Shown: one piece after another, positions 1 to 6,078 of the stretch
Position numbering within the stretch: the first letter of the stretch is position 1
Layout of the letters: each line of letters starts with the position of its first letter
Source: Treponema sp.
GTDB taxonomy: Bacteria; Spirochaetota; Spirochaetia; Treponematales; Breznakiellaceae
Direction of reading: 5' to 3'
Assembly: GCA_031273405.1 (NCBI GenBank)
Contig: JAISRW010000248.1
Coordinates: forward strand, 1 to 7,265
DNA: 7,265 nucleotides
Position numbers and translations under genes: made by a program
Notes under the pieces: generated by a model
Seen by the model: only the letters and a program-made list of their open reading frames with translations
Told to the model about the DNA's origin: nothing
The model's database searches: none

Positions 1-330
1 AATACCAGCGTTAATATCGAAGTCACCATCCCCCAGGACGGGGCCATTACTACCGGCTATTGCCTTATCTTCAATAAAACATCCCCCCATCCTTACGCCA
101 CCGCCCTCGCCATCGAGTATCTCCTGAGCGACGAAGGTCAGATTGACCGGGCCAGGGGTTTTGCCCGACCCATCAGGGATGTGCAACTGCCTCCCGATGT
201 CCAGGCCAGGATGCTGGACAGTTCGCTTTATAAGAACGCTGTCGCCATCAGCGATCCCGACGCCCTGGCGGCCGCCTGCAAAGAAGTCGCGCGGCTCTGG
301 GAAGAAGAAGTGATCCCTTTGATGAACTAA
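1..330 (+). CDS. ABC transporter solute-binding protein, C-terminal part (5' end outside window)
   Basis: Frame 1 is open from the first base to a TAA at 328-330, giving the last 109 residues of a protein that starts upstream. The segment IPQDGAITTGYCLIFNKT, followed by a helix with SPHPYATALAIEYLLSDEGQ, is typical of the C-terminal lobe of extracellular solute-binding proteins of the PotD/FbpA/aminoethylphosphonate-binding type. In that family an 'I-P-x-D-G' strand precedes a 'hP..A..fi.fLLS.EGQ' helix. The final helix ends in ARLWEEEVIPLMN. In those families the mature protein is periplasmic or lipid-anchored and hands ligand to a two-permease importer. Two such permeases and an ATPase follow on the same strand after a terminator-containing gap, so this is very likely their binding protein. 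The signal peptide and most of the ligand pocket lie outside the window, so the ligand cannot be inferred. Confidence 0.85.
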   Translation, partial: NTSVNIEVTIPQDGAITTGYCLIFNKTSPHPYATALAIEYLLSDEGQIDRARGFARPIRDVQLPPDVQARMLDSSLYKNAVAISDPDALAAACKEVARLWEEEVIPLMN

Positions 331-340
331 CGGCGTTTTG

Positions 341-397
341 AACGGCGCCCGGATACCCGCCGGCGCGGGTCTTCGGGGATTGGGCGGCGTTTTTTTG
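341..397 (+). terminator. Rho-independent terminator after the binding-protein gene
   Basis: The outer arms AACGGCGCCC (341-350) and GGGCGGCGTT (382-391) pair over 10 positions with one mismatch. An inner perfect 6-bp stem, ACCCGC (355-360) with GCGGGT (365-370), closes a CGGC loop. A run of seven T follows at 390-396. The structure begins 11 bases after the binding-protein stop codon. It should end many transcripts there and leave partial read-through into the permease genes. That is a common way to make more binding protein than membrane components. Confidence 0.85.
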
Positions 398-401
398 CCG
401 G

Positions 402-435
402 CAGGGGCCCTCCCCCTGTGTTTGCAGCGGGAGGG
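402..435 (+). other. Two overlapping, mutually exclusive small hairpins
   Basis: CAGGGG (402-407) can pair with CCCCTG (413-418). Alternatively CCCTCCC (408-414) can pair with GGGAGGG (429-435), extended inward by CTG (416-418) with CAG (425-427) around a 6-base loop. The two foldings share bases 408-418, so only one can form at a time. No T-run follows either. They may be part of the structured leader or simply a consequence of the purine/pyrimidine-rich sequence. Confidence 0.3.
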
Positions 436-440
436 CGGGG

Positions 441-501
441 ATTTCCCAAAACCCGGTTAGTGCGAACCGCGAACTTTCAGTTCGACGGTTCGCTGGGAAA
501 T
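441..501. repeat. Large imperfect palindrome with a 13-bp hairpin
   Basis: GCGAACCG plus CGAAC (462-474) pairs with GTTCG and CGGTTCGC (480-484 and 486-493) around a TTTCA loop. This is 13 pairs with a single bulged A at 485. An outer 8-bp stem, ATTTCCCA (441-448) with TGGGAAAT (494-501), stacks directly on its 3' side and leaves a 13-base bulge on the 5' side (449-461). No T-run follows, so it is not a standard terminator. It lies inside the 437-595 repeat block and is the most stable single hairpin in the gap. Confidence 0.6.
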
Positions 502-511
502 GCTTCCGAAA

Positions 512-549
512 AAGCGGTCCGATCCGGCTAAATTCCGGCTTGTTTTTTT
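512..549 (+). terminator. Possible weak second terminator or attenuator
   Basis: AAGCGG (512-517) pairs with CCGGCTT (535-541) with one bulged base. A small inner CCG/CGG stem lies at 519-527. The 3' arm is followed by one G and then seven T (543-549). The stem is short and interrupted, so this is a tentative call. If real, it would give the permease-to-eut operon its own attenuation point about 90 bases before the first start codon. Confidence 0.3.
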
Positions 550-597
550 CATATAAACGGGGCTTTCCCAAAAACTGAAGTTTGGGGAAATCCCCGG

Positions 598-612
598 GTA
601 TATGCGATATAC
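598..612. promoter_or_regulatory. Operator-like palindrome GTATAT-GCG-ATATAC
   Basis: The arms GTATAT (598-603) and ATATAC (607-612) are perfect reverse complements around a 3-base centre. The site ends 12 bases before the Shine-Dalgarno of the first permease gene. GntR-family repressors, notably the YtrA type, bind palindromes with GT...AC ends and an AT-rich core, so such a regulator is a reasonable guess. No regulator gene is present in the window. Confidence 0.4.
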
Positions 613-623
613 TCAACGGTCTT

Positions 624-630
624 GGAGGTG
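624..630 (+). promoter_or_regulatory. Ribosome binding site fixing the GTG start of permease 1
   Basis: GGAGGTG at 624-630 is the best Shine-Dalgarno in the leader. Counting from the GGAGG core, it lies 7 bases before GTG at 636. The reading frame is also open upstream to a TTG at 582, but that codon lies inside the inverted repeat at 559-595, has no ribosome binding site, and would add 18 residues unlike any permease N-terminus. GTG 636 is therefore the preferred start. Confidence 0.8.
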
Positions 631-635
631 GGTGC

Positions 636-1484
636 GTGAAATCTGCTAAAAATGCAATTCACATATTGCCGGTATTGCCCTTTATGCTTCTGGTCCTGCT
701 TTTTCTGTTTTTTCCCTTGGCCAGCATGGTGTTAAACAGCTTTGTGGTGCCCGGTAAAGGGTATTCGATCCAGAACTACATCGATATTTTTACCAAGGCT
801 ACTTTTCTTGCCTGCATACAGAACAGCCTTTACCTGTCTTTTTTTTCCGCCTTCATCGGGCTGTTTATTTCTTTTATAGCCGCCCTGTCCATTACGAGGC
901 TGCTTGTTTCCGCCAGGGGCCGCTACCTGTCTTTTCTCAACATGTTTTCGAATTTCGCGGGCCTCCCCCTGGCCTATGCCTTTATGTTCATGTTGGGCAA
1001 TGCGGGGGTTATTACCCTTATCCTGCGGGCCCTGAACATCGATCTCCTGAAAAATTTTAATCTTTATTCCAGCCAGGGACTCATGGTTCTTTTCGTGTAT
1101 TTCCAGATCCCCCTGGGGACCCTGCTCATGTTTCCGGCCTTCCAGGCCATCAGACCCGAATGGAAGGAAGCGGCGGCTCTGATGAAGGCTTCGGGTTTCC
1201 AGTTTTGGCGACGCGTGGGGGTTCCTGTGCTTATTCCCAGCCTGGCGGGTACTTACGGCATGCTTTTTGCCAACGCCCTCACCGCCTACGCGACCCCCTT
1301 TATGCTGATGGCGACCAATTATCCCCTGCTTCCCATAAAAATTACCTCGATGTATACGGGGGAGATGGCGCCCCAACCCGAAGTCGGCTCCGCCCTCTCC
1401 CTGGTGATGATTGCCATCATGCTTTCGGTCATCGGCCTGTGCAATGTTTTCAGGAATGTCTTCTATAAGGGAGGGTATAAATAA
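636..1484 (+). CDS. ABC transporter permease 1 (PotB/PhnV/FbpB-like)
   Basis: This is a 282-residue inner-membrane protein with about six hydrophobic segments, at roughly residues 9-31, 63-88, 105-122, 148-168, 203-225 and 253-274. The length is normal for this family. The binding-protein-dependent transport fold is marked by the cytoplasmic EAA loop at about 178-197 (EAAALMKASG, ending RRVGVP), which in this family docks onto the ATPase. The glycine normally found four residues after the second alanine of the EAA signature (E-A-A-x3-G) is Lys184 here, while the rest of the loop keeps its length and the final proline. The gene starts at GTG behind a strong ribosome binding site. Its stop codon shares one base with the next permease's start, so the two are translated together and probably form a heterodimer. 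The substrate class (polyamine, phosphonate, iron or other) cannot be decided from the permease alone. Confidence 0.92.
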   Translation: MKSAKNAIHILPVLPFMLLVLLFLFFPLASMVLNSFVVPGKGYSIQNYIDIFTKATFLACIQNSLYLSFFSAFIGLFISFIAALSITRLLVSARGRYLSFLNMFSNFAGLPLAYAFMFMLGNAGVITLILRALNIDLLKNFNLYSSQGLMVLFVYFQIPLGTLLMFPAFQAIRPEWKEAAALMKASGFQFWRRVGVPVLIPSLAGTYGMLFANALTAYATPFMLMATNYPLLPIKITSMYTGEMAPQPEVGSALSLVMIAIMLSVIGLCNVFRNVFYKGGYK

Positions 1485-2293
1485 TGACCCAGTCCAATGC
1501 GCTCCCCCGGTTTGTCCTCTTTGTCCTGGTGGTCTTTCTCCTCGCGCCCCTGGTCATCATAGTCGTCTATTCCTTTGTAACTGGCTGGGCCGGGCTTGCC
1601 CCGTCAGGGTTTACCCTGGATTTTTACAACCAGGTCTTCCAGGACGTGCGTTTTTGGCCTTCGGTGTTCCGCGCCCTGGTCATCGCCGTGGCGCCGATTT
1701 TTATCAGCGGTTTTTTTGTCATCCTGGCTCTTTATTCTTCGATACTTTACTTTCCGAAGCTGGATAAATACATACAGAGCATCTGCATGCTTCCCCACAC
1801 GGTAAACGGGGTCATCCTGGCCGTTTCGGCCCTTACCCTCTACGCGGGGAGCGCCACACCCTTCAGAAACCGCACGGTGATGCTTACCTTTATCTACTGC
1901 GTCATTATCCTGCCTTTTGTCTACCAGGGCATCAGGAACAACCTCCATGCGGTGAACATACGCCAGCTTATCGAGGCCGCGGAAATACTCGGCGCGGGGA
2001 AGCTCTACGCCTTCCTGCGCATCGTGGTTCCCAACATACTTTCCGGCATACTGGTCGCCGGCCTGCTGGGGGTTTCCCGGATCTTTACCGATTACGTGAT
2101 AATAAAAATCATCGCCGGAAGCCGCTATATAACCCCCCAGCAGCTTCTCTATAACTACCGGGACAAGCCGGGGCAGTTTATCAGCGTCATCATACTGATT
2201 ACCTTTCTTTTTATTTTGTTTATTGCGGGGGCAGCCTATTATTTGCAGAACCGGGGCATACGGAAGGCTTCTGTTCAGACCACGGAGGAATAG
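1484..2293 (+). CDS. ABC transporter permease 2 (PotC-like)
   Basis: This 269-residue membrane protein has about six hydrophobic spans, including residues 9-30, 63-88, 103-120, 132-147, 184-208 and 231-253. The canonical EAA loop at 164-183 (EAAEILGAG, ending VVP) keeps the conserved glycine at 170, unlike its partner. ATG at 1484 overlaps the TAA of permease 1 by one base, and AAGGGAGGG at 1467-1475 serves as its ribosome binding site, so translation is coupled. The likely role is the second half of the transmembrane channel, with permease 1, of a Pot/Phn/Fbp-type importer. The family is certain; the ligand is not. Confidence 0.92.
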   Translation: MTQSNALPRFVLFVLVVFLLAPLVIIVVYSFVTGWAGLAPSGFTLDFYNQVFQDVRFWPSVFRALVIAVAPIFISGFFVILALYSSILYFPKLDKYIQSICMLPHTVNGVILAVSALTLYAGSATPFRNRTVMLTFIYCVIILPFVYQGIRNNLHAVNIRQLIEAAEILGAGKLYAFLRIVVPNILSGILVAGLLGVSRIFTDYVIIKIIAGSRYITPQQLLYNYRDKPGQFISVIILITFLFILFIAGAAYYLQNRGIRKASVQTTEE

Positions 2294-2296
2294 ACC

Positions 2297-3307
2297 ATGG
2301 CGTATATCCAGTTTGAAAACATCGAAAAGAAATTTGACGAACAGACCCATGCCCTGCGGGGAATTTCCCTCAGCGTTGAAAAGGGCGAACTGGTAACCCT
2401 GCTGGGGCCTTCGGGCTGCGGCAAGAGCACCCTGCTCCGCTGCCTCGCGGGGCTTGAGTCGGTGTCCGGCGGGAAAATCTATCTCGACAATTACGACATC
2501 ACCGACCTTTCGCCCAAGCAGAGGGAAATAGGCATGGTCTTCCAGCAGTACAGCCTCTTTCCCAATATGACGGTGGAGCAGAACGTGGGCTTCGGCCTGA
2601 ACATCAAGAGGATGGAAAGAAAGCTGGTCAGGGAAAAGGTGCGGGCCATGCTGGACCTGGTGGGGCTTTCCGAAAAGATACGCCAGTACCCGAACCAGCT
2701 TTCGGGGGGCCAGCAGCAGCGGGTGGCCCTGGCCCGGGCTTTGGTGATGGAACCCAAGGTGCTGCTCCTGGATGAGCCCATGAGCGCCATTGACGCCCTT
2801 CTGCGGAGGAGCCTCCAGATAGAAATCCGCCGCATCCAGCGGAGCCTCAAAATAACGACCATATTCGTAACCCACGACCAGGACGAAGCGATGGTCATGT
2901 CGGACAAGATACACCTCTTTAACGTGGGGATTATTGAACAGTCCGGCGTTCCTACCGAGCTTTATACCCGGCCCAAAACGAAATTTGCGGCTTCGTTTAT
3001 CGGGCACTACAATATCATCAAGGCCGCCGATTTTAACGCCGTATCGGGGCAGAACTTTGAAGGGGAGCATATAGCCCTGCGGCCCGAGGTTATCAGCATT
3101 GCCGCATCGGGAGGAGGGGACGGGGATATACAGCTCAAGGGGACGGTAAAGGGCAGCATACCCCACGGGAACGTGCTGCGGTATACCGTTGCCTGCGGGC
3201 CGGTGCGGCTTGACGCCGACGTGCTTTTCGACACATCCCGGCTCTTCAGCGAGAATCAGGAAGTGTGTCTTTTCTTCCCCAGAGAACAGGTGCTGTCCCT
3301 GCAATAG
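2297..3307 (+). CDS. ABC transporter ATPase (PotA/FbpC/UgpC-like) with C-terminal TOBE-type domain
   Basis: This 336-residue cytoplasmic ATPase powers the importer. All nucleotide-binding elements are visible in order: Walker A GPSGCGKST at 37-45, Q-loop VFQQY around Gln83, signature LSGGQQQR at 135-142, Walker B VLLLDEP at 155-161 with catalytic Glu160, D-loop SAID at 163-166, and H-loop VTHDQ with His193. Residues from about 230 to the end form the regulatory TOBE/OB region (ALRPEVISI is typical), which is short but normal for PotA/FbpC relatives. The D-loop reads SAID where most relatives have SALD, a conservative change. ATG 2297 sits behind GGAGGAA (2284-2290), 3 bases after permease 2. 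Both neighbours upstream are permeases, so the complex is complete with the binding protein at 1-330. Confidence 0.95.
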   Translation: MAYIQFENIEKKFDEQTHALRGISLSVEKGELVTLLGPSGCGKSTLLRCLAGLESVSGGKIYLDNYDITDLSPKQREIGMVFQQYSLFPNMTVEQNVGFGLNIKRMERKLVREKVRAMLDLVGLSEKIRQYPNQLSGGQQQRVALARALVMEPKVLLLDEPMSAIDALLRRSLQIEIRRIQRSLKITTIFVTHDQDEAMVMSDKIHLFNVGIIEQSGVPTELYTRPKTKFAASFIGHYNIIKAADFNAVSGQNFEGEHIALRPEVISIAASGGGDGDIQLKGTVKGSIPHGNVLRYTVACGPVRLDADVLFDTSRLFSENQEVCLFFPREQVLSLQ

Positions 3308-3310
3308 GAG
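3305..3310 (+). promoter_or_regulatory. Ribosome binding site fixing the ATG start of the PHP gene
   Basis: TAGGAG (3305-3310) begins at the ATPase stop codon and lies 7 bases before ATG 3318. The frame is open further upstream to 3189, but that stretch overlaps the end of the ATPase gene and encodes arginine- and cysteine-rich nonsense. ATG 3318 is therefore the start. Confidence 0.8.
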
Positions 3311-3317
3311 ATCCGCA

Positions 3318-4646
3318 ATGGATGTAGGGCTTGCTTATTTTGATGTATTCCCAAAAATTTTCAGGGCCCATAAGGCGGGAATCGTTACCATAAGGTCCCG
3401 GGGGCTTCACAGTGCCTTTGCCGGGGGCGTCCCCTATGCGGTTACGGTGATCCCCATGAACGAGATCAATCTCAATGATAAAGGCAAACCCTATAGGGTG
3501 TACGAACTTTTGCCCCAGGGGGGAACGCTCACTTTTGCCTACGATTTTGGCGGCGAGGGGCAGTATGCGGTCCTGGTGAAACCAAAAGACAGGGAACTGC
3601 CGCCGCCGCCCCGGCGGAAACGCTGGCCGGCATATCTGGAAGCGCAAAAATTTCATCTCTATGCCCTTGAGGAGGATCTGTTCCGCCTGCGGCCCTATCG
3701 GGGGGATATGCACGTTCACAGTTTCCGTTCCGACGGCAAGGAGTCGCCCGCCGTGGCGGCCGCCGCTTACCGCAGGTTCGGTTTTGATTTTCTCGCCATT
3801 ACCGATCACGAGCAGTACGAGCCTTCCCTTGAGGCGATTGATGCCTTTAAGGACGTCCCCATAGACCTCCGTCTCTTTCCCGGCGAGGAGGTGCATCCTC
3901 CCCGGAACAACACCCACTATGTGCACTTTGCCGGCTCTTACAGCGTCAACGATATATTCCGCGGGGAACCCGAACGTTACCAGCGTGAGCTTGAGGAAAT
4001 AGCGGCGGGCCTTGCTGTCCCGGAAAACATAAACCGCCTTGAATACGCCTCGGCCCTCTGGGTATGCAGGGAGATAAAAAAAGCCGGGGGCATGTCCATC
4101 ATGGTGCATCCCCACTGGATACAGGAGAACGCCTACCATGTCCCCGAGAGGATGTGTGTGTATTTGCTGGAGCATTTTTTCTTTGACGCCTTCGAACTGA
4201 CCAGCGGCCAGACCCAGGCGGAAAACCAGATGCAGGTGAGCCTCTGGCAGCAGCTCAGGGCCGAAGGTCATTCCATACCGGTCGTGGGGTCAAGCGATTC
4301 CCATTCAACGGAAAACCCCGTTACTTGGTTTAATGTTTCCAAGATGGCGGTCCTGGCCGAAGACTGCGAAAAGGAGAGCATCATCAGCGCGGTGCGGGAC
4401 AAGCGGGTGGTGGTCATGGAACAGTACCAGGGCGAGAGCCTCCCCAGGCTGTACGGCGAATACCGGTACACGGCCTTCGTGCTTTTCCTGCTGGAAACCT
4501 ATTTTCCCCTTCATGACGAACTCTGTTTTGAGGAGGGGCGGCTCATGAAGGAATACGCTTCCGGCGTCCTCGGCGTCGCGGATTTTCTTAAAGCCATGCA
4601 GGGGCGCTGCGGCGCTCTGACGCAGAAATGCTGGGACGGAATCTAA
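3318..4646 (+). CDS. PHP-domain metal-dependent phosphoesterase with N-terminal beta-rich domain
   Basis: This is a 442-residue protein with no signal peptide, so it is probably cytoplasmic. Residues 1 to about 125 look beta-rich and do not resemble a catalytic domain. The PHP domain follows, with its metal-binding motifs in order: GDMHVHSFRSDG (His132, His134, Asp139), ITDHEQ (Asp163, His164), PGEEVHPP (Glu190/191, His193), MVHPHW (His264) and GSSDSH (Asp327, His329). All expected metal ligands are present, so it should be an active di- or trinuclear metal phosphoesterase. Residues from about 370 form a mainly helical tail. Domain order resembles the CehA/McbA-like group of the PHP superfamily. 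Known PHP enzymes include histidinol-phosphate phosphatase, nucleotide phosphatases and cyclic-phosphate diesterases, so the substrate is not fixed by family. Sitting between an importer and eutA, it may release ethanolamine from an imported phosphoester; this is inference. Confidence 0.85.
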   Translation: MDVGLAYFDVFPKIFRAHKAGIVTIRSRGLHSAFAGGVPYAVTVIPMNEINLNDKGKPYRVYELLPQGGTLTFAYDFGGEGQYAVLVKPKDRELPPPPRRKRWPAYLEAQKFHLYALEEDLFRLRPYRGDMHVHSFRSDGKESPAVAAAAYRRFGFDFLAITDHEQYEPSLEAIDAFKDVPIDLRLFPGEEVHPPRNNTHYVHFAGSYSVNDIFRGEPERYQRELEEIAAGLAVPENINRLEYASALWVCREIKKAGGMSIMVHPHWIQENAYHVPERMCVYLLEHFFFDAFELTSGQTQAENQMQVSLWQQLRAEGHSIPVVGSSDSHSTENPVTWFNVSKMAVLAEDCEKESIISAVRDKRVVVMEQYQGESLPRLYGEYRYTAFVLFLLETYFPLHDELCFEEGRLMKEYASGVLGVADFLKAMQGRCGALTQKCWDGI

Positions 4647-4649
4647 GCC

Positions 4650-6074
4650 ATGGGCCAGGACCTGGTAAGCGTCGGCATTGATGTGGGAACCTCCACAACC
4701 CAGGTGATTTTCAGCCGCCTTACCATGGAAGACCTGGCCGGTTACTTTTCGGCGCCCCAGGTCAGCATTGTTTCCAAAGAAATTATCTTTAAGGGCCCTA
4801 TCCACGAGACCCCCCTGGAAAGCCCCGAAATTATTGACGCCGCCGCCCTGAGCTCCCTGATAAACGCCGACTTTGTCCGGGCGGGTTTTGCCCGGGGGAG
4901 CGTTGATACCGGCGCGGTAATCATCACCGGGGAATCGGCCCGCAAGGAAAACGCCCGGGCGGTGCTGGAAGAGCTGAGCGGCCTGGCAGGGGATTTTGTG
5001 GTTTCCACCGCCGGCCCCGACCTTGAGGCGGTCATTGCCGGCCAAGGGAGCGGCGCCGCCGAATGGTCAAAGCAGAACAACTGCCGCTCGGCGAACCTCG
5101 ACGTAGGCGGCGGCACCACCAATATGGCGGTCTTTGAAAACGGCGAGGTCCTGGCCGCCGGTTCCCTGGATATAGGCGGACGACTGGTGCGGGTTGCCGG
5201 CGGGAAGATACGCTCCCTGTCCCCTGCCGCCGCGGCGGTGGCGGCCTGGAAGGGCATAGGCCTTGCGGCAGGAAATACCGGGGACGAAAAGCTCCTGGGC
5301 CGCCTCTGTGAGGCAATGGCCGAAGTTCTTGATATGGCCATGGGCCTGCGGGAACGGGAAGGCATTTTTGAAACCCTCCGTACTCCCGGATCAGCGTATT
5401 TTGAAATCCCTCCCCAGCCGGACGGGGTTTTTATTTCAGGCGGAGTGGCCGATGCGGTATATGAAACCCCCGCGGACAGCTTTGCCTATGGCGATATAGG
5501 GGTGCTTCTGGGAAGGGCCCTCAGACAGAGCGCCCTCTGCACCCGCCTCCGGCTGCTCCGGGGCGGGGAAACCATCAGGGCCACGGTGGTAGGCGCCGGA
5601 AGCTATACGGTCAGCCTTTCGGGAAGTACCATCTTTTACCGGGGCGATGTGTTTTCCCGGAAAAACCTTCCCGTATTGCGGCTCCGGGCCGCGGAAGAAG
5701 AAGCCTGCTACCGGGGCGAAGCGGACCCCATCATGGAACGCACGGCCTGGTTTCTCTCCCAGCACGATACCGAGAACCTTGCCTTTGCCCTTACCGGGAC
5801 GCCAAACCCCGGCTACGGAGAACTCAACGCCGCCGCGGGGGTCTTTTCCCGTCTGGCCTCTTCCCTTAAACCCTCTTCGCCCCTTATTATTGTTACCGAG
5901 CGGGACATGGCCAAAGCCCTGGGGCAGATGACCGCGGCCAGGCTTCCCGGCGGAAGGCCTCTTGTGGCGCTGGATTCCATCCGGGCCGGGGAGCATAGCT
6001 ACATCGACCTTGGACAGCCGGTTATGGGCGGCATAACCGTCCCTGTGGTAATCAAGACACTGATCTTCGGGTAA
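4650..6074 (+). CDS. eutA: Ethanolamine ammonia-lyase reactivating factor EutA
   Basis: This 474-residue protein is close in length to enteric EutA. The actin/Hsp70-type ATPase signature appears as phosphate-1 motif GIDVGTSTTQ (9-18), phosphate-2 motif NLDVGGGTTNMAVF (149-162) and an adenosine-type motif FISGGVAD (261-268). EutA-typical stretches include IITGESARKENA (91-102) and TAGPDLEAVIAGQGSGA (120-136). In the known system EutA uses ATP to exchange damaged cobalamin bound to ethanolamine ammonia-lyase for fresh adenosylcobalamin, so it depends on EutBC. The gene starts 3 bases after the PHP stop codon. The ribosome binding site is weak (GGGACGGA at 4633-4640), which suggests coupling to PHP translation. 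It lies immediately before eutB, the order seen in many eut operons. Confidence 0.95.
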   Translation: MGQDLVSVGIDVGTSTTQVIFSRLTMEDLAGYFSAPQVSIVSKEIIFKGPIHETPLESPEIIDAAALSSLINADFVRAGFARGSVDTGAVIITGESARKENARAVLEELSGLAGDFVVSTAGPDLEAVIAGQGSGAAEWSKQNNCRSANLDVGGGTTNMAVFENGEVLAAGSLDIGGRLVRVAGGKIRSLSPAAAAVAAWKGIGLAAGNTGDEKLLGRLCEAMAEVLDMAMGLREREGIFETLRTPGSAYFEIPPQPDGVFISGGVADAVYETPADSFAYGDIGVLLGRALRQSALCTRLRLLRGGETIRATVVGAGSYTVSLSGSTIFYRGDVFSRKNLPVLRLRAAEEEACYRGEADPIMERTAWFLSQHDTENLAFALTGTPNPGYGELNAAAGVFSRLASSLKPSSPLIIVTERDMAKALGQMTAARLPGGRPLVALDSIRAGEHSYIDLGQPVMGGITVPVVIKTLIFG

Positions 6075-6078
6075 AGGT

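Larger units (their letters stand above)
437..595. repeat. Inverted-repeat-bounded block, MITE-like or palindromic intergenic element
   Basis: The left end GGGGATTTCCCAAA (437-450) is the reverse complement of the right end TTTGGGGAAATCCCC (581-595) apart from one extra G. A third copy of the motif, GGGGCTTTCCCAAAA (559-573), lies next to the right end in the left-end orientation. Together with the right end it forms a local hairpin, 559-595, whose tip is C-TGAA-G. A partial fourth copy, TGGGAAAT (494-501), is inverted. Terminal inverted repeats around a small non-coding block are typical of MITEs or REP/BIME-like elements. I see no clear target-site duplication at the ends and no coding capacity. 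An alternative is a cis-acting leader RNA. Confidence 0.5.

Noticed and set aside
402..549. ANTAR (EutV-type) dual-hairpin antitermination site, as in some Firmicute eut operons
   Set aside because: That motif needs paired hairpins with six-base loops having A at position 1 and G at position 4. The loops here (TTTCA, TGTTTG, TGAA) do not fit.
551..560. TATAAA at 553-558 as a -10 promoter box
   Set aside because: No acceptable -35 element is visible at 16-18 bases upstream, and the region is AT-rich only because of the adjacent T-run.
248..616. Minus-strand open frame over the gap between binding protein and permease 1
   Set aside because: It runs through the terminator and inverted repeats, has no ribosome binding site, and its product is Arg/Pro-rich without recognisable features.
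582..635. Upstream TTG start for permease 1
   Set aside because: It lies inside the hairpin at 559-595 and lacks a Shine-Dalgarno. GTG 636 has GGAGG 7 bases upstream.
331..635. Adenosylcobalamin riboswitch upstream of the cobalamin-dependent operon
   Set aside because: I cannot find a B12-box-like GCCACTG or the expected multi-stem core, and the gap is short once the terminator and repeats are subtracted. A covariance-model search would settle it.
1604..3304. Very long open frame on the minus strand (566 codons) across permease 2 and the ATPase
   Set aside because: It is fully antisense to two genes with unmistakable family motifs, and its translation is rich in His/Gly/Arg with no domain. 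It is a by-product of GC-biased third codon positions.
4742..5365. Minus-strand open frame inside eutA
   Set aside because: It is antisense to a clearly recognised gene and has a low-complexity Ser/Arg/Pro product.
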